Shown: positions 38,502 to 47,541 of the stretch, one piece after another | Position numbering within the stretch: position 1 is the first letter of the stretch | How the letters are laid out: each line of letters opens with the position of its first letter | Source of the DNA: JAEUIT01 sp044220875 | Lineage (GTDB): Bacteria > Planctomycetota > Phycisphaerae > Phycisphaerales > SM1A02 | Direction of reading: 5' to 3' | DNA length: 64,000 nucleotides | NCBI GenBank assembly: GCA_044220875.1 | Contig: JBGAQH010000001.1 | Coordinates: 1,116,001 to 1,180,000 of the forward strand | Made by a program: the position numbers and the translations under genes | Notes under the pieces: generated by a model | Database searches by the model: none | Told to the model about the DNA's origin: nothing | What the model saw: the letters and a program-made list of their open reading frames with translations, nothing else

Positions 38502-39638
38502 TCAGCGACCTCCCGTCGCGCCATCGACGACGATCCGTTCGCCGACCGCGAGACCCGAGAGCACCTCGATGCGACCCTCGATCGTCCGTCCGAGCCGCAC
38601 GGCCCTGCGCAGACGCACGCCGTCGCCGGCGACGTCGACGCACTCGAGCTGTCCGACGCGCCGGATCGCCTCCGGCGGGATGAGGATGACCCGCTCATCG
38701 CCGACCGGAATGGAGAGCCGGCCGAACATCCCCGCGTACACGCCGTCGGGGCAGGGGCCCTTGACCTTCACCTGAAACGTTCGGCTTGTCGAGTCGGCCT
38801 CGGGAACGATCTCGCTCACCGTGCCGAAGCAGGCGTTGTCCAGGACATCGACCTTCACCGATACCTGATCCCCGACGCTGAGCGAGCGGGAGAGCGATTC
38901 CCGCACGCTGGCAACCAGTTGCATGTGCTTCGGATCGAGCACCGTGACCACCACCTGGCCGGGCGTCACGGTGTCGCCCGTGCTCACCCGCCTGTCGATG
39001 ACGGTGCCGTCGATCGGGCTCCGGATCGTCGCGTACTCCATGACGGCCTGGGCCTCGGTGAGCGACTGATTCGTGCGGGCGAGGTTCGCCTCGGCGCCGC
39101 GCAGTGCGTTCGCTGCGCGGTCGAGCTCGATCGCGGAGCTTGCCTGCTCGGCGAATGCGGCGCGAATTCGCGACTCCTCGATGCGGGCCTGGTCCAGTGC
39201 CGCCTGGGCCTGTGCCACCGCCGACTCCGCCTGGGCGCGACGAGCGCGAAGGTCCGTCTCCTCGAGGCGCACGAGGACCTCGCCGGCGGTGACGCGCTGA
39301 CCCGCGATCACGTTGACCTCAAGGGCCCGGGCAAGGAGTCTCGACGCGATCTCGACGCGATGGACCGGCTGGATCTCGCCGATGGCGGTCTCGACCCGCG
39401 GAAGCGTCGTGGCCGCCACCTCGACGATCGTGCCCGCTCCGATAGGGCGGTCGCCTGCGGCGCGGGACGATTCTGCAGTGATTTTCGGCCGAAACGCGCC
39501 AACGAGCCAGAGCATGAGAAGCGCGACGCCCGCGGCGAAGGCGAGAAGAACGACAGCCGTCGAAATCCAGCGAGGAAGCCGCAGGGGCCGGGACGGCGAG
39601 CGGGCGGGGCGTGGTCGGTCGGTGTCGGAAGTGGTCAC
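38502..39638 (-). CDS. HlyD-family periplasmic adaptor of the RND pump
   Basis: A 378-residue membrane-fusion protein. It has one N-terminal helix (WISTAVVLLAFAAGVALLML), a lipoyl-like half (IASRLLARALEVNVIAG), a coiled-coil hairpin rich in Ala/Glu/Arg (RRAQAESAVAQAQAALDQAR), the second lipoyl half (ATIRSPIDGTVIDRRVSTGD) and a beta-barrel end. GTG 39638 is chosen because GGAG sits seven bases upstream; longer starts (39734 GTG, 39875 ATG) add basic low-complexity sequence. The pump gene starts 3 bp downstream of its stop. Confidence 0.92.
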   Translation of the reverse strand: MTTSDTDRPRPARSPSRPLRLPRWISTAVVLLAFAAGVALLMLWLVGAFRPKITAESSRAAGDRPIGAGTIVEVAATTLPRVETAIGEIQPVHRVEIASRLLARALEVNVIAGQRVTAGEVLVRLEETDLRARRAQAESAVAQAQAALDQARIEESRIRAAFAEQASSAIELDRAANALRGAEANLARTNQSLTEAQAVMEYATIRSPIDGTVIDRRVSTGDTVTPGQVVVTVLDPKHMQLVASVRESLSRSLSVGDQVSVKVDVLDNACFGTVSEIVPEADSTSRTFQVKVKGPCPDGVYAGMFGRLSIPVGDERVILIPPEAIRRVGQLECVDVAGDGVRLRRAVRLGRTIEGRIEVLSGLAVGERIVVDGATGGR

Positions 39639-39904
39639 GCTGCTGCTCCGGGCGAAAGGGACGGGGGGGGCTTGGAGTCCCGATCCCGGAGACGGTTCCG
39701 AAGTTTGCGTGAGGGCGTGAGTGCGGGTTGCCACGGTCCTCGTGCCGCGCGAAGGCTGGTCCGATGGAGGGCGCCCGTGATGGATGGGCAGGGAGGCGAG
39801 GGCCGCATCAGCTCGAGAAGCGCGGCATCGCCATGCGCGGGGCCTGACGCGGCGACGCCTGATCGCCGGCGACATCACGCACCAGGGACCGCGCCTGTTC
39901 GGCC

Positions 39905-40579
39905 ATGCCGATGTGCTACCTTCCGCCCATGCCCGGCGCAGGCCATCCATGGGTGTCGCCGACGACGCTGGAAGGGACGCCCTTCGTGCGGACGATCCGA
40001 CTCGAGCCGCTGGCGATCCGTCACGCGACGGAGTTCCTTGCCGTGGCCGATCAGGAGCTTTTTCGACACAGCATGCAGGCGCCGCCCGAATGGTCGGTGC
40101 GAGGCTTCGAGCGCGAGATCGAGAAGGTGCTCTCGTTGCCGGGCGTGGTGGCGTTCGCGATCGTCATCGCCGTGGGGCCGACGGCGGGGCGGGCGATCGG
40201 CCGCACGACCTACATGGACATTCGCCCGGAGCATCGCGGGCTCGAGATCGGCCGCACCTGGATTGCACGGCCCCATCACGGAACGCGCGTGAATCCGGAG
40301 GCGAAGTACCTCATGCTTCGGCACGCCTTTGAGAGCCTCGCGCCGCCGGCGATTCGCGTGCAGCTCCTCACCAACGGGACGAACCTGCACAGCCAGGCCG
40401 CGATCGCCAAGCTCGGTGCGCTGCGCGAGGGCGTCCTTCGTCAGTCGCGGATCATGCCCCCGGCCCTCGATCGGGCCGAGGAGCGCATCTGCGATTGGGT
40501 CTCCTTCAGCATCATCGACCGCGAGTGGCCCTCCGTGCGCGCGAGGCTCGAGGCCCGGCTCGCGCCACCGTCGCCCTGA
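39905..40579 (+). CDS. GNAT-family N-acetyltransferase (RimJ/RimL-like)
   Basis: A 224-residue acetyltransferase-fold protein. The order of elements fits RimJ/RimL-type GNATs: an N-terminal IRLEPLAIRHATEFL strand-helix, a central IGRTTYMDIRPEHRGLEIGRT where the acetyl-CoA loop should lie, and NLHSQAAIAKLGALREGVLR near the end, the usual R/QxxGxG/A-like pattern being partly degenerate. The acceptor is unknown. ATG 39905 or 39929 are both possible; neither has a strong ribosome site. The gene stands between the divergent RND operon and the VOC gene at 40709. Confidence 0.85.
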   Translation: MPMCYLPPMPGAGHPWVSPTTLEGTPFVRTIRLEPLAIRHATEFLAVADQELFRHSMQAPPEWSVRGFEREIEKVLSLPGVVAFAIVIAVGPTAGRAIGRTTYMDIRPEHRGLEIGRTWIARPHHGTRVNPEAKYLMLRHAFESLAPPAIRVQLLTNGTNLHSQAAIAKLGALREGVLRQSRIMPPALDRAEERICDWVSFSIIDREWPSVRARLEARLAPPSP

Positions 40580-40708
40580 CGCGACGCGTTTTCGCACCCG
40601 CGCCACGGCGCGGCGCGCGATGCGCGCGACCACGTCGATGACGGAACGGCGTACAGTGGCCCGCACGGGCCGCAGCCCGCCGACGGACGACGCATGCAGG
40701 AGCGAGCG

Positions 40709-41191
40709 ATGACGAAGAACACGATCTGTCTCTGGTACGACCATGATGCGGAGGAGGCCGCGAACTTCTACGCCCGGACTTTCCCCGACAGCCGAGTCAC
40801 GGCCGTGCGTCGCGCGCCGTCGGACTATCCGGGCGGCAAGGCCAACGCCGTGCTGACGGTCGAGTTTGTGGTGTGCGGCGTCGCCTGCCTGGGCATCAAC
40901 GGCGGACCCATGTTCAAGCACAGCGAGGCATTCTCCTTTCAGATTGCCACCGACGACCAGGCGGAGACCGATCGCTATTGGAACGCGATCGTCGGCAACG
41001 GCGGCGTCGAGAGCATGTGCGGATGGTGCAAGGACAAGTGGGGACTGTCGTGGCAGATCACGCCGCGCGTGCTCATGGGGGCGATGGCCAAGGGCGGCGA
41101 CGTCGCCAAGCGGGCCTTCGCGGCCATGATGGAGATGCGGAAGATCGACGTCGCGGCGATCGAGCGGGCGATGGGCGATCAGGGGCGTTGA
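40709..41191 (+). CDS. PhnB-like VOC-family protein (3-demethylubiquinone methyltransferase-like)
   Basis: A 160-residue member of the PhnB/COG3865 VOC group. It begins with CLWYDHDAEEAANFYARTFP, the typical opening. It also shows GVACLGINGGPMFKHSEAFS, FQIATDDQAETDRYWNAIVG, and CGWCKDKWGLSWQITPRVLM before a C-terminal helix. AGGAG six bases upstream fixes ATG 40709 rather than the in-frame ATG 40694. Despite the family name, no methyltransferase activity is expected from the VOC fold. Substrate unknown. It lies between a GNAT and a DUF1801-like gene. Confidence 0.92.
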   Translation: MTKNTICLWYDHDAEEAANFYARTFPDSRVTAVRRAPSDYPGGKANAVLTVEFVVCGVACLGINGGPMFKHSEAFSFQIATDDQAETDRYWNAIVGNGGVESMCGWCKDKWGLSWQITPRVLMGAMAKGGDVAKRAFAAMMEMRKIDVAAIERAMGDQGR

Positions 41192-41279
41192 GCCGAGTGC
41201 CGCAGCAGCGTCAGTCAAGTCATGCGATGCGCTCCCCCAAAGCGCACGCTTCCGTGCGACGGACGCGGATCCTCACCCC

Positions 41280-41777
41280 ATGAGCACGCCAACGCCGAAG
41301 CCCCAGACCGCCGTCGAGCGCCGCGCCGCGGAGGCCCGGTTGCGCTCGCTCCTCACCACGTTCGCGCCCGACTCGCTTCGGCAGATTGCCGCCGTGCGGG
41401 GGAAGCTCCGGAAGCGCCTTCCGACCGCCCATGAGGTCGTGTACGAGTACCGCGACTGCTGCGTCATCAGCATCTCGCCGAGCGGCCAGGGGTACGAGGG
41501 CGTCTTTGCGCTTCGGGCGAGTTCCGACGGCGTGAAGCTCTACTTCAACCAGGGCAAGCGCCTGTCCGATCCGACCAAGCTCCTGCAGGGTTCGGGCGGC
41601 CAGGCGCGGTGGATCGAGACGAAGGGGGCGGCGACGCTTGCCCGTCCCGAGGTCGCGGCCCTGATCGAGAAGGCGATCGCCAACAACCGCGTGCCCTTCG
41701 ATGCGACGGGCCGAGGCTCGGTCGTCGTCCGCGAGACGACGGCGTCCAAGAAGACGCGGACGCGCCGGCGAGCCTGA
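41280..41777 (+). CDS. DUF1801-like protein with basic C-terminus
   Basis: A 165-residue protein. Residues about 45-130 match the DUF1801-like group: LPTAHEVVYEYRDCCVISIS, then FALRASSDGVKLYFNQGKRL and ARPEVAALIEKAIAN. The last ten residues are Lys/Arg-rich (KKTRTRRRA). It is the third protein of this kind in the window, after the tandem pair at 28343-29316, and like them has a basic tail, here at the C-terminus. Function unknown. The ATG has no strong ribosome site. Confidence 0.75.
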   Translation: MSTPTPKPQTAVERRAAEARLRSLLTTFAPDSLRQIAAVRGKLRKRLPTAHEVVYEYRDCCVISISPSGQGYEGVFALRASSDGVKLYFNQGKRLSDPTKLLQGSGGQARWIETKGAATLARPEVAALIEKAIANNRVPFDATGRGSVVVRETTASKKTRTRRRA

Positions 41778-42007
41778 ACATCGGTGGCGAAGGCCGACGA
41801 GGGAGCGAGGCCCGTCCCAAGGTTGCCGTGAGCGCGTGCGCCGATCCTGCGTACCGCGCGGAGCAGGTGACCTCCCCGGCCGGCGACGGGCCCGGAAAGG
41901 GCGTTGGTTGAATTCGTCGGCTTCCGGCGGATTCGTGTTGCGCGCAGGTTCGGCATCGCGTGGAAGGGGGGGATCGGCCTTGCGCCGTTCTCCTCAAGGA
42001 ACCACTG

Positions 42008-45000
42008 ATGCGACTTCGACGTCTTCGGGCATTCGTTGCGGCCTGCGCCGCCCTCCTGACTGGCGGGATGGTCGTCGGCCAGGTCATGCCGCCGGCCGAC
42101 TTCTACGTTCCGCCCGTGTTCGAGCACGGCTGCAGCGATGCGTCCGACGGCCTCCGTTCCCCCTCCGACGAGCGGCTCGATCTCCCCACGGGACAGGGCA
42201 CGATCGAGTTCTGGCTGCGGGCCGAGTGGACGAGCGGCGACGCGCACAAGCCGATGTACTTCGTGCTCGGCAACAACCGCTACGCAGGCAACGTCCCCTC
42301 GCCGATGCCCGCTGCCGATCCGGCGAACGGCGAGAGGCCGGCGGAGCCTCGGGGCGGCTCGACCAATGCCGGGAGCGACGATCCCGACGCGGACGTCATT
42401 CAGCCGAATCGCGCGGAGCGGCCGGCCCATCCGGCGGGCGAGTCGCCTCCGGCGCCGCCGACGGAGGGTCGAAACGTGCCGGAGGGACGGCGGGCGGAAG
42501 CGGCGCGGCGGAACGACATCGTGTATGCCCCGCGCTATGCCGTGTACCTCAGCGAGAACGCGATCTTCATCCAGGTCGGGCGCACGGTGTGGCGGCAGCG
42601 ACTGACCCCGCCCGTGATCGAGAAGCTCGCCGAACACAAGCGAATTCATTTCGTGTTGACGTTCGAGAAGAACGTTCTCGTCTATGCGGACGGCGTGCAG
42701 TGCGCGAAGTTCATCGGCGTCCGCCTTCCCGCCGCCGACGACGCCCACATGGGACAGGCCCGCAACAACGGTGACGCGACCCGCGGCATGGGAGGGAGCG
42801 TGCTCGTGGGCGGCGGTCCGACCTTCACCGAGCGGGACACGGTGGGACTTTTCGAGCCGCAGAAGACGCGGCCGATGATGGACGTGCCACTCGCGCTTGC
42901 GGACGAGGCGCTCCCCCTCAACGGCTCGATCGGCGGCGTTCGCATCTGGAGCCGCGCGTTCCCCACCAAGTTCTTCGAGGGGGCGCACTCCGTCCTCGAA
43001 CAGCGCGGCGAGGAGGACATCTTCCGGAGCCTCGAGTTTCCCTCGCCGGTGGGCTCGAACGACGCGCCCCGACTCTCGGAGCTGATCGCGTACAGCTCCT
43101 TCGGCGAGAGCGACGCGGCCAGGCACTCGATCGCCATCCAATATCCGGTGTCCGGGCGCTGGGTGAACGATCTCCGCACCGAGACCCACCCGTCGACGAA
43201 GCCGCCGCCCGGCCTCGATGACCCGTACGGCAACGTGGATGACTATCCGCTCATCTCGATCGTGCCCTCGCCGAAGGCGAATCACTTCTACGTCTACCAG
43301 GACTCGACCCTTCTCGGGATTCTCCTTCCGGGCGCGGCGCCGAACACGTTCGAGTTCACGCGTGCGGAGGGAGGGACTCCGATGGGATGCACCGTGAGGG
43401 TGCTCGACGGAGGCAAGCTCGACGTGCGCCTGTCGGGCGACGTCGCGCTCTTCGGCGGCGACAAGGACGGGAAGCCGGCGTCGCGACTGACGCTCGTCCG
43501 ACCCAGCCTCAAGTGGTCGGGCCTCCCGTGCAACCCGTCGTCGGGGTTCTTCACGCAGGGGTTCGTGAAGTACTACCGCACCGCGTATCAGGCCTTCGAC
43601 ATCACCAAGATGGATCCGCTCCGCGCCTACCAAGGGCAGACCGGAACGGCGCAGGAGGTCTTCAAGGAGCCCACCTCGGAGGAGTACTTCCTTGACATGA
43701 ACGCCGGCGGAACGGTGGTCGCCTTCGGCTTCCGGTACGTCGGCATGGATCAGGGCAAGGCCCGGGCGACGGCCACGCTCACGACCGACTCGTCGCAGCT
43801 GAACCAGACCCTCTCGGCCAACGTCGGCGCGAGCCTCGACATCGAGGCCGCGACCGGGCCGAACATGTCGGCGTCGCTCAAGACCAAGACCGGCGGCGGA
43901 TCGGAGCACTTCTCCCGCACGACCGAATCGCTCTCGGTCGCGAAGTCCTTCAACAAGGACTTCATGATCACGGTCAACAAGTCGACCGCCCGCCTCAATC
44001 CGGCGCTCGTCGAGGACGTGGAGAAGCTCCGTTCGGCGCTGATGACCGACGGTCCCAACTTCGCGGCCCTCGAAAGCGAGTGCGAGTGGTTCATCGGCCG
44101 CTGGGGCACGCACTACTCCATCGCCACCACCTTCGGCGGCATGCTCCTCTCGACCCGCACCGTGAAGGAGGAGGACGTTCGCGCCTGCACCGAGAGCTCG
44201 CTCTCCTTCGAGTCGAACGTGAAGCTCGGCTGGGCCGAGAAGTCCAGCGTGAACGTCGGGCTCGACAAGATCGCCTCGGCCACCGTCGACACCAGCGTGA
44301 AGGTCATGGCCGGGCTGGAAATGGGCATGGAGTCCACCTCCAAGGACATGGCCGAGCGCCTGACCAGCACGACGGAAAGCGAGCTCACCACGCTTCCCGC
44401 CGGCCAGACGCTCGGCTCGGCGTCCAGCGATCCCGGGTCGCACGGGTACCCGCATCCGGTGCCGATCTTCTTTGACCTCCGACCGATCTCCGAGCTCCTG
44501 TCGCCGGTGTACTTCGACGATCCGGTCATCTATCACGCGGTCCGCGAGACCCTGCGGAGGAAGACCAAGGAGTATGTCGCCTCGCGCACCCCGCAGATGA
44601 CGCCCGGCGTCGAACAGCCGGACTGGTCCGCCGAAACCAGCGGCAAGACCGTGAGCATCAGGCTCGTGTCGTTCAAGCACAACAACCTGGACCTGAACGG
44701 CCTGGTCTCGGCCCGCCTCGCGCTGCCCGAGGGCGAGATGTGCACGGTGGCGCCGACGTCGGACGAGGTCGCCGCGTCGGAGCACTATTTCGACGGATCG
44801 CACCGCAGCCATCCCCACACGGACATCATCGATCCGGTCGCCAGCGATGACGGATGGGTCAGCTACGACATCGTCGGTCCGTCGGACACGCGGACCCAGA
44901 AATACGAATCGCAGGGACGTCATCGATATGATTTCAATTCGATCGTGGTCCGCATCGTCCTCCGCGCCGGGAACGACTCGGGATCGGTCGGAGCGCTGCC

Positions 45001-45616
45001 GCTCAATCAGATGAAGCCCTCGATCATCCGAGGCCGCTACGACCTGCGGATCCGGCCGAACGACAGCTCCTACGCCGATGTCGAAGTGAAGGTGACGGAC
45101 CTTCCGGGCAAGCCGTTCAGGCGATCCCGCGAGAGCGTTGACAAGCTCAATGCGTACCGCGAGTACGAGGCCGCAAAGGCCGCCGTGCCGCTCACGGGGC
45201 GCGAGATCTATCGAAAGGTCATTCCCGTCCCGCCGCTGGCCAGGCCCCGGGGGACATCGGAGGCGAACGGCGGCCCGCCCCAGCAGGACGGGCCGGGTTC
45301 CAGGGGCGAGGCGCGCCCCTCGCCCGAGGAGGCCGCTCGCCGGCACCCCGCGGAGTCGCGCGTGGCGGATGACGGGACCGTGACGATCGAGTGGAAGGCG
45401 AAGGACGGGGTCGAGTCGTACCAGGTCCTCCGGTGGTCCTACCCGGGAAGCGCCACGCCGGGCAGCGATCGCCCGCGCATGGAACGCTTCGTGGCCACGA
45501 GCCCGATCTTCACCGACAAGCCGCCCGCCGGCAGGTGGATCTACCGCGTCTTCCCCGCCGGGGCCCGCACCGGTCCCACCGAGGTCATCGCGGTTGCCAT
45601 CGTCACCGTTCCATGA
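42008..45616 (+). CDS. exported LamG-MACPF protein (perforin-like)
   Basis: A 1202-residue exported protein; AAGGA seven bases upstream fixes ATG 42008. Residues 1-25 form a signal peptide. About 50-330 look like a LamG/concanavalin-type sandwich (GTIEFWLRAEW, YAVYLSENAIFIQVG, GSIGGVRIWSRAFP) interrupted by a Pro/Glu-rich insertion. About 520-860 form a MACPF domain: Ser/Thr/Ala-rich amphipathic strands typical of membrane-inserting hairpins (SANVGASLDIEAATGPN, FESNVKLGWAEKSS) and the signature WGTHYSIATTFGG at 699-711. A further beta-rich region follows, then an FN3-like end (VTIEWKAKDGVESYQVLRWS). MACPF proteins oligomerise into pores or act in adhesion. It opens a three-gene cluster; the next start is 52 bp away. 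Confidence 0.85.
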   Translation: MRLRRLRAFVAACAALLTGGMVVGQVMPPADFYVPPVFEHGCSDASDGLRSPSDERLDLPTGQGTIEFWLRAEWTSGDAHKPMYFVLGNNRYAGNVPSPMPAADPANGERPAEPRGGSTNAGSDDPDADVIQPNRAERPAHPAGESPPAPPTEGRNVPEGRRAEAARRNDIVYAPRYAVYLSENAIFIQVGRTVWRQRLTPPVIEKLAEHKRIHFVLTFEKNVLVYADGVQCAKFIGVRLPAADDAHMGQARNNGDATRGMGGSVLVGGGPTFTERDTVGLFEPQKTRPMMDVPLALADEALPLNGSIGGVRIWSRAFPTKFFEGAHSVLEQRGEEDIFRSLEFPSPVGSNDAPRLSELIAYSSFGESDAARHSIAIQYPVSGRWVNDLRTETHPSTKPPPGLDDPYGNVDDYPLISIVPSPKANHFYVYQDSTLLGILLPGAAPNTFEFTRAEGGTPMGCTVRVLDGGKLDVRLSGDVALFGGDKDGKPASRLTLVRPSLKWSGLPCNPSSGFFTQGFVKYYRTAYQAFDITKMDPLRAYQGQTGTAQEVFKEPTSEEYFLDMNAGGTVVAFGFRYVGMDQGKARATATLTTDSSQLNQTLSANVGASLDIEAATGPNMSASLKTKTGGGSEHFSRTTESLSVAKSFNKDFMITVNKSTARLNPALVEDVEKLRSALMTDGPNFAALESECEWFIGRWGTHYSIATTFGGMLLSTRTVKEEDVRACTESSLSFESNVKLGWAEKSSVNVGLDKIASATVDTSVKVMAGLEMGMESTSKDMAERLTSTTESELTTLPAGQTLGSASSDPGSHGYPHPVPIFFDLRPISELLSPVYFDDPVIYHAVRETLRRKTKEYVASRTPQMTPGVEQPDWSAETSGKTVSIRLVSFKHNNLDLNGLVSARLALPEGEMCTVAPTSDEVAASEHYFDGSHRSHPHTDIIDPVASDDGWVSYDIVGPSDTRTQKYESQGRHRYDFNSIVVRIVLRAGNDSGSVGALPLNQMKPSIIRGRYDLRIRPNDSSYADVEVKVTDLPGKPFRRSRESVDKLNAYREYEAAKAAVPLTGREIYRKVIPVPPLARPRGTSEANGGPPQQDGPGSRGEARPSPEEAARRHPAESRVADDGTVTIEWKAKDGVESYQVLRWSYPGSATPGSDRPRMERFVATSPIFTDKPPAGRWIYRVFPAGARTGPTEVIAVAIVTVP

Positions 45617-45668
45617 TTCGGCTGCTTCATCACCGTGTTGGTTCATCGAACTTGAATGAGGATCGCCT

Positions 45669-47456
45669 ATGTCCGTGCGAATCTCGACTCTCCGCCTCGC
45701 GGCGCTCATGGGCTTGCTTCTGGTCTCACCGCACGCCCGCGCCGATGACGAGCAGCTCAAGCGGAGCCTCGCCCAGCTCGGCGTCGGCCGCTCCGAGATG
45801 GGCGCCATCGCCGACATGCAGAAGGACTTCCTGAACAAGCTGTCCGACATGCGGTTCGCGGAGCGGGGCGCGTCGGAGGTCAACTGGAAGATGCGCATCG
45901 CGATCTCCGAGCCCGTTCCGGGACGCGCCGATCCGCGGAACGCCGAGATCCTGTCGGCGGTCCAGGCGCTCGAGTCGTTCAATGCGGGCAGGCATCCCGA
46001 GGGTGGGGCGAATCGCGCGGTGCAGTACAAGATCCTGACGCCGGAGCTGCACGACGCCCTCGTTGGCCAGGGGAAGGCGGAGATCGAAGCCGCTCGGCAG
46101 GCCGGTCGCGAGCCGAGCGAGGCGGCGCTGAAGAACGCGGCGCTCGAGGGGAAGTATGTCACCGTCTACGTCGACCGCACGGTCGCGGCCAACGACGCCG
46201 CGGCGGCGCGACTCATCGGCGAGCTGAGCCGGCACGTGCAGAGTCGGATGCCCCCAGCGGGCACGACGCTGCAGCCGATGAGTGACCGTCGCGTCGCAGA
46301 GGGCTCGAGGATGTTCCTCTCGTATGGAGTGCACGCGGGACCGGACCGGTACGAGGTGCCGCGGGAGTGGGCGGCGAAGAACGAAACGTGGCTTTCGAGC
46401 AACCGCGCGTTCTGCTCCGAGCGGGACGGGACCTGGTACGTGAACGACAACGAGGCGCGGCGGCTGGGCGGCATGTCCGTTCCGCCATGGAAGGAGCGCG
46501 GGGAGTACCTGATCCGCGCGACGGCGACGGTGGCGGTGAATCCAGAGTCGCCGACACCCCGGGTGCGAGACATCCTTCCGGTCGCCCGAACCTCGAATGC
46601 CGCCCAGGTCGACGTGCGGCGCATGGTGAGTGATGTGCTTCAGTCCCGCGCCGCGCCGAACGTCGCGGCGGGGGGCGTGCGTCCGTTCGTCCAGCGCGGC
46701 GGAGCGGCGGCGCCCGCCGCGGGAGAACAGCCTCCGGTCCAGCCGGAGCAACCGCGCGGCGCCGAGGCGCCGTCGTCATCGACCGATCCCGCGTCGCGGG
46801 ATCGCCGCATGGGACTGCTCCCGATCGCGATCGTCGAGCGGGCCGAGCGGACGCTCGAGGAAGGCCAGCGGCGGCTCGATCAGGTGCGTCAGACGCAGGT
46901 CGCGCGAAGCACCGGGCCCTCCGCGGAGCGGCCGCCGGAGCGATTCGTTCCCGAGATCGAGGACCCCGATCAGGTGAGGCATCGCCAGATCTCCCTCGAT
47001 CGCGAGGCGGAGCGGGCCGACGCCGTCGAGCGCCGCTGCCGATCGGAACTTGCCGACGCCGCGGCCACGCGGGCGCATCACGAATGGCAGATCAACGAGA
47101 GCGTCCGGCGACTGGCCTCGAACGCCCTCATGTCGATCGGATTGGAGCGATACACGATGAACGAGCGAGGCGACATCGTTCCGCGGGCGGGCGTTCCCGG
47201 GCGCGAGCTGACGCCGGCCGAGCGTTCGAGGCTCGTGGAGGTCGAGTCCCTCTCCAGCGAAGCGCGGCAGCGGGCTCGCGAGACGACGGCACGACGACAG
47301 CTCGACCAGCGCATCGAGCGGCTCGATTCGCGCACCAAGGCGGCGGAGCGGGCGACGACGGCCGCGAAGCAGAGAGCCGCCCAACAGTTCACCAGCGTCA
47401 AGCGCGTCCATCCCAACACGCCGCCCTCCGCTCCGCCCCGGCCCGCGCGCCGGTAG
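45669..47456 (+). CDS. exported protein with helical C-terminus, unknown family (MACPF neighbour)
   Basis: A 595-residue exported protein I do not recognise. ATG 45669 starts a signal peptide (LRLAALMGLLLVSPHARA). Residues about 25-300 have mixed alpha/beta character with FLSYGVHAGPDRYEVPREWA and ATATVAVNPESPTPRVRDIL. A Pro/Gln/Ala-rich linker (about 330-380) leads to an Arg/Glu/Ala-rich helical tail (about 385-575), likely coiled coil (RRLDQVRQTQVARS, QRIERLDSRTKAAERATTAA). A single cysteine in the signal-free part argues against disulfides. It lies 52 bp after the MACPF gene and 85 bp before the LamG gene on the same strand, so it is probably part of the same system. Confidence 0.75.
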   Translation: MSVRISTLRLAALMGLLLVSPHARADDEQLKRSLAQLGVGRSEMGAIADMQKDFLNKLSDMRFAERGASEVNWKMRIAISEPVPGRADPRNAEILSAVQALESFNAGRHPEGGANRAVQYKILTPELHDALVGQGKAEIEAARQAGREPSEAALKNAALEGKYVTVYVDRTVAANDAAAARLIGELSRHVQSRMPPAGTTLQPMSDRRVAEGSRMFLSYGVHAGPDRYEVPREWAAKNETWLSSNRAFCSERDGTWYVNDNEARRLGGMSVPPWKERGEYLIRATATVAVNPESPTPRVRDILPVARTSNAAQVDVRRMVSDVLQSRAAPNVAAGGVRPFVQRGGAAAPAAGEQPPVQPEQPRGAEAPSSSTDPASRDRRMGLLPIAIVERAERTLEEGQRRLDQVRQTQVARSTGPSAERPPERFVPEIEDPDQVRHRQISLDREAERADAVERRCRSELADAAATRAHHEWQINESVRRLASNALMSIGLERYTMNERGDIVPRAGVPGRELTPAERSRLVEVESLSSEARQRARETTARRQLDQRIERLDSRTKAAERATTAAKQRAAQQFTSVKRVHPNTPPSAPPRPARR

Positions 47457-47541
47457 GAGCGGTCCGCCCGACGTCCGCCGCCGACCTTCGACATCCGTCC
47501 CCGGGCCATCCGACACATCGACCGACCTTCGGAGCACACTC

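Noticed and set aside
37074..40292. 1072-codon plus-strand open frame
   Set aside because: Antisense shadow of the RND pump and adaptor.
40694..40708. ATG 40694 as start of the PhnB-like gene
   Set aside because: AGGAG at 40698-40702 lies between the two ATGs and serves the one at 40709.
41540..46162. 1540-codon minus-strand open frame across the MACPF gene and its neighbours
   Set aside because: Arg/Val/His-rich shadow of GC-rich genes on the plus strand; the plus frames have signal peptides, ribosome sites and recognisable domains.
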